Below are positions 1-5,626 of a stretch of DNA of 10,648 bases, piece by piece. Under the pieces are notes generated by a model that had not been told where the DNA came from, did no database searches, and saw only the letters and a program-made list of their open reading frames with translations. A program made the position numbers and the translations under genes. Origin of the DNA: Actinomycetes bacterium. GTDB taxonomy: Bacteria > Actinomycetota > Acidimicrobiia > Acidimicrobiales > Acidimicrobiaceae. The stretch lies in contig JAKASN010000024.1 in NCBI GenBank assembly GCA_021819025.1, forward strand, positions 1-10,648, read 5' to 3'. Positions within the stretch are counted from its first letter, which is position 1, and each line of letters opens with the position of its first letter.

Positions 1-139
1 GTCGAGACCTATCTCCCGCACGGAGCTTCTCTTGGAAAATCCTCCGCCCGGTAGGGTTGATGCGCTCTCCGATAATGCAGAACGGCTGATCAGCGCCAAT
101 AATAACTTCGGCATTCGCCGAGCGCAGCACAGTATCCAT
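1..139 (-). CDS. Pterin-binding (methyl-THF:corrinoid) methyltransferase, N-terminal fragment
   Basis: Only the first 46 codons are in the window; the gene continues past base 1. The visible protein starts MDTVLRSANAEVIIGADQ and reaches the motif FCIIGERINPTGRR, which is the first strand and pterin-contacting loop of the dihydropteroate-synthase-like fold shared by MetH, AcsE, MtrH and MtgA. In this family the enzyme moves a methyl group between a corrinoid protein and tetrahydrofolate. The ATG at 139 lies 15 bases after the stop of the corrinoid-protein gene, so the two are almost certainly co-transcribed; a GAGAA stretch is a weak ribosome site. By context it is the methylcorrinoid:tetrahydrofolate methyltransferase (MtgA-like) partner of that corrinoid protein. 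The fold assignment is strong; the direction of transfer and the exact subfamily are inferred, because the catalytic part is outside the window. Confidence 0.85.
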   Translation of the reverse strand, partial: MDTVLRSANAEVIIGADQPFCIIGERINPTGRRIFQEKLRAGDRSR

Positions 140-154
140 TAGTTGGTTCTCTTT

Positions 155-817
155 CTACCTTCTCGCCAACGCACGTTGGTGAATCAATTCTTTCGCCCGC
201 ACTACCGCTCCGGATGCGTCGGAGGCGTATCCATCGGCTCCCACGGCGTTGGCGTATTCCAGTGTCACCGGAGCACCTCCGACCATCACGATGACTTCAT
301 TGCGCAATCCAGCCTTCTCTAAGGCGTTGATGTTGGCCTTGAACATCGGCATGGTGGTGGTTAGAAACGCCGAGAAACCCACGATGTCGGGCTTGTGCTC
401 ACGTATAGCATCAACAAACTTCTCGGGCGATACTTGAACACCGAGGTCGATGACTTCGAATCCCGCTCCTTCGAGCATGATGTCGACAAGGTTTTTGCCA
501 ATGTCGTGCACATCTCCCTTGACGGTACCCATCACGATCTTGCCGATCGGCTCGACTCCAGTCTCAGCAAGGAGGGGACGCAGGATCTCCAGCGCTTTTG
601 CCATGGCTTTGCCTGCAATGAGCATCTCGGGGACGAAAAAGTCGCCGCGCTCGAAGCGAGCACCCACCTCCTCCAGAGATGGTATCAACGAGTCAAAGAG
701 CAACTCCTCGGGAGTTACTCCATCAACAAGTCCTTGATTGGTTAGTTCGATAACTCTTGGCTGATTTCCAACCAGGGTCGCTTCGTAAAGCTCAGCTAAG
801 AGCTCCTCTTTGGTCAT
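155..817 (-). CDS. Methyltransferase cognate corrinoid protein (MtbC/MtgC/MtaC-like)
   Basis: This 220-residue cytosolic protein carries a methyl group on bound cobalamin between a substrate:corrinoid methyltransferase and a corrinoid:acceptor methyltransferase. Residues about 1-90 form the helical cap domain (B12-binding-2), with the typical EVGARFERGDFFVPEML near residues 50-66. Residues about 92-215 are the Rossmann B12-binding domain: GTVKGDVHDIGKN contains the DxHxxG signature, with His104 as the lower axial cobalt ligand. The VGGAPVT segment and the YASDASGA tail near the C-terminus are also typical. Length matches the family (about 210-220). I chose the ATG at 817, not the longer upstream reading, because it matches family N-termini, has a GGTGGGGG Shine-Dalgarno-like stretch 3 to 4 bases before it, and overlaps the regulator's TGA as ATGA, implying translational coupling. 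Substrate is unknown; methylated amines, glycine betaine or aryl methyl ethers are all possible. Confidence 0.93.
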   Translation of the reverse strand: MTKEELLAELYEATLVGNQPRVIELTNQGLVDGVTPEELLFDSLIPSLEEVGARFERGDFFVPEMLIAGKAMAKALEILRPLLAETGVEPIGKIVMGTVKGDVHDIGKNLVDIMLEGAGFEVIDLGVQVSPEKFVDAIREHKPDIVGFSAFLTTTMPMFKANINALEKAGLRNEVIVMVGGAPVTLEYANAVGADGYASDASGAVVRAKELIHQRALARR

Positions 818-1581
818 GCTGCCCCCACCTTTCCACTTCGATTTCCCAAAACCGACGACAATGCACCGGCCTCCTTCATACACATACCGGCGACTTCAAT
901 GACGCGGTCATTTCTCAGGCGATTTGAGGGGCCAGAGACCGACAGTGCCGCGATCGCTTCTAACCTTTCACCGAATACCGGTGCCGCCACAGCTATCAAC
1001 CCATCCTCGAGCTCCTCGTCCGATATCGCATAACCAAGGCTTCGCACCTTCAAGAGCTCCTCTTGTAAAGCGCTCCTACTGGTGAAGGTCCTCTCGGTAC
1101 AGCGCTCAAGTCTTCCCGCGGCAAGCTGTGCCGCTCCGAAGGCGAGCAGCACCTTGCCCGACGCACTGCAATGCACCGGAACGGGCCGACCCACCCAGTT
1201 GGTGGCACCCAAAATGTGGCGAGAGTCCACTTGGGCAACCTGCTCGATCGAGCCTCGCGAGTAGACCCCGAGATTGATGGTCTCCCCCGTTTGACTAGCG
1301 AGGCGATCCAAGAAGGGTTGGGCGAGCTGAATCAAGTCAGCATCGCCCTCGCTGCGCCAGGCGTAGCGTACAAACACTTCCCCGGCCTTATATTTTCCGG
1401 ATTCTGTGCGCTCAATGAGTCGATTGCGCTCCAGCGCCTGAAGGAGCCGCGACGCGGTACTCTTCACCAAACCCGCATCGGCGACGAGGTCCGAAAATGC
1501 CACTGGCTCGGGCGCGTCGACAATGCGGATTAGCAGAGCCGCCGCGCGATCCACCGCTTGTGTGCCCGTAGGATTTGCCAT
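814..1581 (-). CDS. IclR-family transcriptional regulator
   Basis: Encodes 255 residues from the chosen start. The N-terminal part (about 8-70) is a winged helix-turn-helix (FSDLVADAGLVKSTASRLLQ followed by a wing containing ERTESGKYKAG). Residues about 80-245 are the IclR effector-binding domain, with typical features such as CSASGKVLLAF and AALSVSGPSNRL. An in-frame ATG at 1605 would add eight residues, but it falls inside a 17-bp palindrome that looks like an operator and has no ribosome site; the ATG at 1581 follows GAGGGG at short spacing. Neither start is ideal. The gene is first in a minus-strand operon and its TGA overlaps the start of the corrinoid-protein gene, so it probably controls the methyl-transfer genes and itself in response to their substrate. 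Family assignment is firm; ligand and mode (activator or repressor) cannot be read from sequence. Confidence 0.93.
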   Translation of the reverse strand: MANPTGTQAVDRAAALLIRIVDAPEPVAFSDLVADAGLVKSTASRLLQALERNRLIERTESGKYKAGEVFVRYAWRSEGDADLIQLAQPFLDRLASQTGETINLGVYSRGSIEQVAQVDSRHILGATNWVGRPVPVHCSASGKVLLAFGAAQLAAGRLERCTERTFTSRSALQEELLKVRSLGYAISDEELEDGLIAVAAPVFGERLEAIAALSVSGPSNRLRNDRVIEVAGMCMKEAGALSSVLGNRSGKVGAA

Positions 1582-1598
1582 ACCCCTCACTTGCCGCT

Positions 1599-1615
1599 GT
1601 TCCATGATACGGAAC
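1599..1615. promoter_or_regulatory. Palindromic operator candidate for the IclR-type regulator
   Basis: The site is a perfect inverted repeat GTTCC-N7-GGAAC, with the N7 being ATGATAC. TTCC...GGAA half-sites with this spacing resemble known IclR-family operators such as that of E. coli IclR (TGGAAAT-N-ATTTCCA). It lies about 10-26 bases downstream of the start point predicted from the promoter at 1632-1660, a position suited to autorepression by blocking initiation or early elongation. No second copy was seen elsewhere in the window. Confidence 0.5.
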
Positions 1616-1631
1616 CACTTCTTACCATGTG

Positions 1632-1660
1632 ATATTATCGCCCCTCGAGGGCGTCGTCAA
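1632..1660 (-). promoter_or_regulatory. Sigma70-type promoter for the regulator/corrinoid operon
   Basis: On the minus strand, a -35 box TTGACG (1660-1655) is followed by a 17-base spacer and a -10 box TAATAT (1637-1632). Both hexamers are close to consensus and the spacing is optimal. Transcription would begin near 1625, leaving a leader of about 44 bases before the ATG at 1581. The spacer contains the perfect 10-bp palindrome CCCTCGAGGG (1642-1651), a possible second regulator site, though it may be chance in GC-rich DNA. Confidence 0.6.
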
Positions 1661-1940
1661 GCCAACTCGACATCTTTGCGAAATCCCGTCAAAGATCCCT
1701 CGCGACGCGGGATAACTCCAAGTATCTCCCGACCCAGAGATGCCCGGATTGCGACCGAAATGCCGCATCTCGTTCGGGACAGTACCCGCGCCACGTAGAG
1801 CGCTTCGGCGCTGCTCGCCGGAGGCGCCTAAAAGACCATCGCTAAAGACGAGGCGCTCGATCTCCGATGGCCTCTCCGTCACTTCGACACTCCATGTGCT
1901 GTTGCCAGCGGGATATTTTTGACCCGTTACCTTTTAACTA
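1661..1940. other. Gene-free stretch between the regulator promoter and the IS110 element
   Basis: About 280 bases without a convincing gene. Short open frames exist on both strands (for example 1622-1882 minus and 1740-1922 plus), but they are low-complexity Arg/Ser/Pro-rich translations, have no clear ribosome site and resemble no family I know. The minus-strand frame also runs through the operon promoter. The stretch could hold decayed remains of a gene disrupted when the neighbouring element arrived; I see nothing specific in it. Confidence 0.4.
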
Positions 1941-1959
1941 GGCCCCGAAGGTCGGGGCC
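1941..1959. repeat. Perfect 8-bp-stem hairpin at the left edge of the IS110 element
   Basis: GGCCCCGA, a three-base loop AGG, then TCGGGGCC: a perfect, very GC-rich stem. There is no T-run on either side, so it is not a standard intrinsic terminator. It sits about 200 bases before the transposase start, where IS110-group elements have their left end, so it could be a 5' stem-loop of the element's RNA or a flanking host structure. Confidence 0.45.
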
Positions 1960-1984
1960 GGGTCACTGAATTTGGTATGACTAT

Positions 1985-2013
1985 TTGACCCTGTCGTTGA
2001 TGATCCATAGTGT
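1985..2013 (+). promoter_or_regulatory. Candidate promoter for the IS110 non-coding RNA and transposase
   Basis: TTGACC (1985-1990), a 17-base spacer, then TAGTGT (2008-2013). The -35 matches at five of six positions and the spacing is optimal, but the -10 is weak. A transcript would start near 2020 and run about 135 bases to the transposase ATG, a size suited to a bridge RNA read from the left end. Confidence 0.35.
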
Positions 2014-2154
2014 GTCGTCGCCAGATCCAGAGACGTTTGTTGACTGCTAATAGGGACATGGCCAGGCCATCGTGAGCCAGGCCTCGTCGTAACGTGGGTG
2101 TTGGCATCAAGCGTCGCGACTGTGACCACAAGAGTTGGGAGGAGGATCTCTCTG
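2014..2154 (+). ncRNA. Candidate bridge (seek) RNA region of the IS110 element
   Basis: IS110-group elements make a structured bridge RNA from the non-coding left end just upstream of the recombinase gene; it specifies target and donor DNA through two internal loops. Here the leader is non-coding and contains suitable structure: an 8-base direct repeat GCCAGGCC (2061-2068 and 2076-2083); a hairpin AGGCC/GGCCT (2064-2068 with 2080-2084) with an 11-base loop; and the self-complementary GTCGCGAC (2113-2120). The purine-rich ribosome site GGGAGGAGG follows at 2137-2145. Position and structure are seen; the RNA's identity, ends and guide sequences are inference from the family, and the true 5' end may lie further upstream, towards 1941. 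Confidence 0.45.
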
Positions 2155-3354
2155 ATGGAATATCCTTATGACGTCTACTGCGGACTCGACGTGGGAAAAT
2201 CCGCACATCATGCCACGGCCCTCAAGGCAAACGGCGAGAAGGTCTTTGATAAAGAGCTCGTCCAAGACGAGGCGAAGATCGCAGAGGTGTTTCACAATCT
2301 CGCCAGCTACGGACGAGTACTAGTTATCGTGGACCAGCCCAACACCATTGGGGCGCTCCCCATCGCGGTAGCCCGCGATGTCGGCGTTGATGTGGCGTAT
2401 CTGCCGGGACTGGCGATGCGAAAGGCAGCTGACCTCTATCCCGGGAACGCCAAGACCGATGCCCGCGATGCCTTTGTCATCGCCGATACCGCGAGATCGA
2501 TGCCCCATGCCTTGCGCGGCGTGGATCGCGACAGTGAAATCTTTACCGTGCTGAAAGCGCTCTCGGGATTCGACGACGACCTCGCCCATGAATGCACCCG
2601 GTCCATCAACCGTCTCCGGGGGCTGCTGGGAGAGATATTCCCCGCCTTGGAGAGGGTGTTCCCCGGATCTCGGATCGCCCAGCCAGCGGTGCTGGAGATC
2701 TTCATCAAGTACCACGGTCCCACCGGGCTTCGCTCCGCCGGACGGGCCAAGGTGCTGCGCTGGGCGAGGTCCAAGTCGACAAGAGATCCCCAGGGACTCA
2801 TCGACGAGATCTTCGCCGCGCTCTCCCAACAGAGCGTCACGGTGCCCGGGACCGCAGCGGTAGAGCTCATCATCCCCAAGATCGCGACAAATATCAAAGC
2901 CCTCAAGGACCAGCGCCGCGAAGTCGCGATCCAGGTTGAAAAGCTCCTGGAGGACTACCCTCTTTCGGGGGTCTTGATGTCGATGCCAGGAGTGGGTATC
3001 AAGACCGCAGCCGTGATACTCCTGAGCATCGGAGACGCTTCGGGTTTCCCAAGCGCAGCCCATCTTGCCTCCTATGCTGGGATAGCTCCGGTAACCCGCC
3101 GCTCGGGAACCTCTATCAGAGGAGAGTCCCCGTCCCACTCCGGTAACAAACAGCTCAAGAGTGCACTGTTTCGATCGGCGTGGGTCGCTTCCAATTGCGA
3201 CGCGGAATCAAAGGCTTACTACCAGCGCAAGCGGGCCGAGGGCAAGAAGCACACTGCCGCGGTGATGTGTCTGGCCAGACGACGGTGCGACGTCATCTAC
3301 GCGATGTTACGGGATGGGACTATCTACCAGCAAAAACCAGTGATTGCGGCTTGA
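2155..3354 (+). CDS. IS110-family transposase (RNA-guided DEDD recombinase)
   Basis: A 399-residue recombinase for the IS110 element. Residues about 6-165 are the RuvC-like domain (DEDD_Tnp_IS110): CGLDVGKS with D12, VIVDQPNTIGA with D60, and AKTDARDAF with D102 and D105. A helical linker with a basic, coiled-coil-prone region (about 240-265) leads to the C-terminal Transposase_20 domain (about 265-360), with MPGVGIKTAAVILLSIGD and YAGIAPVTRRSGTS; S317 in RRSGTS is the likely nucleophilic serine. The second acidic residue is Asp where the family name implies Glu; the spacing of all four is otherwise as expected. I chose the ATG at 2155, preceded by GGGAGGAGG about nine bases upstream, over a GTG at 2098 in the leader. 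The frame is intact and of normal length, so the element may be active. Confidence 0.95.
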   Translation: MEYPYDVYCGLDVGKSAHHATALKANGEKVFDKELVQDEAKIAEVFHNLASYGRVLVIVDQPNTIGALPIAVARDVGVDVAYLPGLAMRKAADLYPGNAKTDARDAFVIADTARSMPHALRGVDRDSEIFTVLKALSGFDDDLAHECTRSINRLRGLLGEIFPALERVFPGSRIAQPAVLEIFIKYHGPTGLRSAGRAKVLRWARSKSTRDPQGLIDEIFAALSQQSVTVPGTAAVELIIPKIATNIKALKDQRREVAIQVEKLLEDYPLSGVLMSMPGVGIKTAAVILLSIGDASGFPSAAHLASYAGIAPVTRRSGTSIRGESPSHSGNKQLKSALFRSAWVASNCDAESKAYYQRKRAEGKKHTAAVMCLARRRCDVIYAMLRDGTIYQQKPVIAA

Positions 3355-3713
3355 GAAAAACGCAGGAGTTTTCGTTCCGCCGGGCCGTCGCTGCACAAGG
3401 TGATCGGCGAGCACCTCAGTGACGAGGAGATCCGATCTAACCGGGACAAGCGGCCCCCAAGCTGGCCTACGAACAAGACTCCGGGGTGGCTCCGAAAGAA
3501 AAAATAGGTTTATCCGGTAGTAGTAGGGGCTGTGGAGCTTGTGGTCAAAGAGCGCCCCTGTGGTAAAGGCGGGGCCTCCCTCGCCTAAAAACACCTCGGT
3601 GATCCCCGCTGGGCCGTGCAACTGGCCCCGGCTTTTCCACAGGGGCAGCTCGGTCGCGCCCCCACCTCGCACCGGCGGCGGCCCAACAGCGTGGCGAGAT
3701 CTAGCTCAGGGCG
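3355..3713. other. Unassigned DNA between the IS110 transposase and the group II intron
   Basis: About 360 bases with no gene I accept. Three things are visible. First, the frame of the transposase stays open for about 50 codons after its TGA, ending in a TAG at 3505-3507, with a plausible-looking charged tail (LHKVIGEHLSDEEIRSNRDK). Second, there is a long inverted repeat at 3550-3651. Third, on the minus strand the first codons after the intron (RPELDLATLLGRRRCEVGAR) look protein-like before breaking down; this would be the 3' exon of the intron. The right end of the IS must lie somewhere in the first 100 bases or so. None of these pieces matches a family I recognise, and none resembles the missing part of the carboxylase. 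Confidence 0.4.
3550..3651. repeat. Long imperfect inverted repeat (about 25-bp arms, 51-base centre)
   Basis: The left arm (3550-3574) includes GCCCCTGTGGTAAAGGCGGG. The right arm (3626-3651), read on the other strand, is the same apart from one inserted base and two mismatches. The centre (3575-3625) contains a smaller imperfect hairpin (GGCGGGG...CCCTCGCC, arms in 3569-3584). A transcript from either strand would fold into one strong stem. There is no T-run after the stem, so a simple terminator is unlikely. It could be a small non-autonomous element, a regulatory or non-coding RNA, or a structure linked to a decayed element. Confidence 0.7.
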
Positions 3714-3750
3714 GTCGCGGTAGGGACCGACCTCACGGTCGGCCCCCCGC
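3714..3750 (-). ncRNA. Group II intron domain VI (branch-point hairpin)
   Basis: A stem of CCGACC with GGTCGG and a GTGA loop, extended by G-rich/C-rich pairing (GGGGG with TCCC). The likely branch-point adenosine is at 3721, unpaired next to the base of the stem and seven bases from the presumed 3' splice site. It follows domain V after a short linker, as in group II introns generally. Confidence 0.75.
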
Positions 3751-3753
3751 ACA

Positions 3754-3786
3754 GATCCCAGCGTGCGGGACTACCGCACTGGGCTC
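3754..3786 (-). ncRNA. Group II intron domain V (catalytic hairpin)
   Basis: The 33-base hairpin begins GAGCCCAGTGCGG and ends CCGCACGCTGGGATC. It has the AGC catalytic triad near the 5' end, a lower stem CCCAG/CTGGG, a two-base CG bulge on the 3' side, an upper stem TGCGG/CCGCA and a small loop. One position in the lower stem is G opposite A where many introns have G opposite U. It lies just downstream of the maturase stop codon, as expected. Confidence 0.87.
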
Positions 3787-3791
3787 CTGCC

Positions 3792-5261
3792 TCAGGTACG
3801 AGCGGCAAAGCGTGCTTCTGGGTAAGGATGCATGATGTGGGTAGGCGGGAGCCATCGATGAGCGAGACGATCCATGCGCTCCCAGTTCAGGCGATGACGC
3901 TGACTCCGGCGCCGGAGCGCCTTGAACCAAAGTCGGGTCACCTCTCGCCGGAAAGCCTGGACTGCCCTTCCGTTGCCTGGCACGGCGTAGTAAGCGAGAT
4001 GCCCCCGCACCACACTTGCCAGCCAACTTCCCTGCTCGGGGATGGGTTGGTGCCGACGCCCCTTGAGTTGGTCATAGACCTCCTTCAGCTTGGCCTGCAT
4101 CCGCTTCTTGATGGTGATGCGCCGCAGCCAGAATTGCCCACTCCTGCCCTTCGCGCATATGTGCGTGAAGCCCAGGAAATTGAACGTCTCGGGCTTGGAC
4201 AAGCCACGCGCTTTTCGGTTCTTGGCGGCGAAGCGCCCGAACTCGATTAGACGGGTCTTGTCGGGATGCAGCTCCAGGTTGAACTTCGCAAATCGCTCGC
4301 GAAGGTCTTCTAGAAACCGCTTGGCGTCACCAAGGTGTTGGAACCCGACTACGAAGTCGTCCGCCCAACGCACGATGATCATCTCACCGCGCGCGTGGCG
4401 CTTTCTCCATGTCCGGGCCCAGCGGTCCAAGACATAGTGGAGGTACACGTTAGCAAGGAACGGCGAAGCCGACCCGCCTTGACTCGCGCCCTCGGGGGTC
4501 TCCGACCAGTTCCCATCCTCGATTACTCCTGCTGCCAACCATTTGTGGATCAAGCGCAGAATCCGCTTATCCGCTATCCGATGCTCGAGGAACTTCATCA
4601 ACCAGGCCTGATCGAGCTTGGTAAAGAAGTCGCGGATGTCCGCGTCGAGTATCCAGTTCACCTTCTTCTGGTAGATACCGGCCGCCAGCGCGTCGAGCGC
4701 ATCGTGGGGCTTGCGCCCCGGCCGGAACCCATAGGAAAAGCCTAAGAAGTCCGTCTCGTAGATCCCATTCAGCACCTCGACCACCGCCCGCTGGACGATC
4801 TTGTCCTCCAGCGATGCGATGCCAAGTGGGCGCATCCGCCCATCGGCTTTGGGGATGTATACCCTACGGGACGGCTTCGCCCGGTAGGCGCCGCTTTGTA
4901 CCCTGGCGTGCAGATCGAGGAGGTTTGCCTCCAAGTCCTGCCCGTAGGTAGCCCACGTCACTCCGTCGATCCCCGGTGCTGCGTGCGGGCTTAGTGCCCG
5001 GTAGGCAGCATGGAGACGTTCTCGTGTGACGTGGTGAGCCAACGCCGTGAACCGCGCATCTTTATCCCTTTGTGCTGCTATTCGCACTCGGTCCAGTCCG
5101 TTTGACACGCCTGGCCCGGCTCTGTGTCCGGGACGTGTCGGGCTCTCCGAGTTCCCCTTGGCTGGGCGCCTTTCCTCCACCGCCTCCGCCGCCGGTCTCC
5201 CGGCTTTGTTCGGCAGCTTCGCAGGTACTATGCGCCCATCCGACTTCCCATGCTCGTTCAT
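3792..5261 (-). CDS. ltrA: Group II intron-encoded reverse transcriptase/maturase
   Basis: A 489-residue protein that helps splicing of its intron RNA and reverse-transcribes it during mobility. A basic, poorly ordered N-terminal extension (1-60) precedes RT motifs: PGIDGVTW (about 96-103), YIPKADGRMRPLGI with DKIVQRAV (135-160), YGFRPGR (177-183), WILDADIRDFF with catalytic D208, GASQGGSASP (258-267) and RWADDFVVGF with D301 and D302. The maturase (X) domain covers about 355-470 (NFLGFTHI, then SVVRGHLAYYAVPGN). The C-terminus ends shortly after HPYPEARF, with no HNH endonuclease domain, so mobility would use nascent-strand priming. GASQGG and WADD depart from the commoner GTPQGG and YADD, but the catalytic acids are kept and the frame is intact. 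The ATG at 5261 overlaps the TGA of a short upstream frame. The gene symbol is generic for the family. Confidence 0.95.
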   Translation of the reverse strand: MNEHGKSDGRIVPAKLPNKAGRPAAEAVEERRPAKGNSESPTRPGHRAGPGVSNGLDRVRIAAQRDKDARFTALAHHVTRERLHAAYRALSPHAAPGIDGVTWATYGQDLEANLLDLHARVQSGAYRAKPSRRVYIPKADGRMRPLGIASLEDKIVQRAVVEVLNGIYETDFLGFSYGFRPGRKPHDALDALAAGIYQKKVNWILDADIRDFFTKLDQAWLMKFLEHRIADKRILRLIHKWLAAGVIEDGNWSETPEGASQGGSASPFLANVYLHYVLDRWARTWRKRHARGEMIIVRWADDFVVGFQHLGDAKRFLEDLRERFAKFNLELHPDKTRLIEFGRFAAKNRKARGLSKPETFNFLGFTHICAKGRSGQFWLRRITIKKRMQAKLKEVYDQLKGRRHQPIPEQGSWLASVVRGHLAYYAVPGNGRAVQAFRREVTRLWFKALRRRSQRHRLNWERMDRLAHRWLPPTHIMHPYPEARFAART

Positions 5262-5626
5262 CTCAGGCTTACCGCCTTAGCGTTCCCTAGAGCGGCCCAC
5301 CCAGTGATCAACCGGATGGGCAAGCATGGGATCTCCCGGTTCTCGCGCATGAAGTTTCCGTACATGCCCTGGTTCTTCGACCACGCGGGGTTCGTCAGCG
5401 ACTCGCGTATTGCGCCACTGGCGATGTTGCCTTCCGTCCAATCGACGACGTGGGCACCCCGGATTAAGTGATTTCGTGGCTCAATAGCCTGGCCTGCACG
5501 TACCCCTGCTAACGCTTCGCTGCGCCCTTGCGGATCGCCAACGCATAGCGCGGGGCCATCGTGGTTCGCTACTCCTTCGATGTAGGACTCTTTCATTCCC
5601 AACTCCATGCCGGTTTATCCCGGCGC
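5262..5626 (-). ncRNA. Group II intron 5' RNA region (domains I-III)
   Basis: This is the intron's structured 5' part. It opens with a GCCGG/CCGGC hairpin (5624-5620 with 5613-5609, loop GATAAA). It includes segments typical of the same intron family, for example the stretch reading ATTGAGCCACGAAATC (around 5490-5475). A 116-codon frame (5608-5258) covers most of it, beginning MELGMKESYIEGVANHDGP; similar translations occur upstream of maturases of this family and reflect conserved RNA rather than a protein, in my judgement, as the frame has no fold I recognise. The size, about 365 bases, is compact, similar to small (IIC-like) introns; whether some of domain I is missing cannot be settled here. 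Confidence 0.7.

Larger units (their letters stand above)
1941..3480 (+). mobile_element. IS110-family insertion sequence (approximate limits)
   Basis: An IS110-family element is identified by its DEDD-type transposase (2155-3354) preceded by a long structured non-coding leader, the architecture of the IS110 group. IS110-group elements lack clear terminal inverted repeats, and I found none; exact ends cannot be set from a single copy. The left limit is placed at the hairpin starting at 1941 and the right limit where an in-frame open stretch after the transposase ends; both are guesses, possibly off by 100 bases or more. The element lies between the methyl-transfer operon and the group II intron, on the strand opposite to the host genes. 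Confidence 0.55.
3714..5626 (-). mobile_element. Group II intron (retroelement) with RT/maturase
   Basis: A minus-strand group II intron of about 1.9 kb. It consists of a 5' structured RNA region (domains I-III), the maturase gene in domain IV, domain V and domain VI. The 3' end is set at 3714 because domain VI ends in CCCTACCGCGAC: a likely bulged branch-point A (3721) followed by seven bases ending in AC, the expected AY end. The 5' end is set at 5626 because carboxylase coding stops being recognisable there and the sequence becomes GCGCCGGG. The usual first bases GUGYG are not complete: the expected GU position reads AA. Flanks do not belong to one gene: the carboxylase lies on the 5' side and unrelated DNA on the 3' side. 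Confidence 0.82.

Noticed and set aside
1622..1882. An 86-codon minus-strand frame upstream of the regulator
   Set aside because: It overlaps the operon promoter, has no recognisable features and no good start site.
2320..3138. A 272-codon minus-strand frame antisense to the transposase
   Set aside because: It lies entirely opposite a well-supported transposase gene, has no clear ribosome site and gives a Gly/Arg-rich translation with no known motifs.
3633..3641. TTTTCCACA, resembling a DnaA box, in the right arm of the inverted repeat
   Set aside because: It is a single near-match with no cluster, no AT-rich unwinding region and no replication gene nearby; most likely chance.
3307..3672. 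A 121-codon minus-strand frame after the intron, tested as the missing carboxylase C-terminus
   Set aside because: None of the carboxylase C-terminal motifs appear (no VREVIxRxxDG, no GxxANNG), and it runs antisense into the end of the transposase gene.
5258..5608. A 116-codon minus-strand frame ending in ATGA overlap with the maturase start
   Set aside because: It lies wholly in the intron's 5' RNA domains, has no recognisable fold, and similar translations upstream of related maturases are best explained by conservation of the RNA. Annotated as ncRNA instead.
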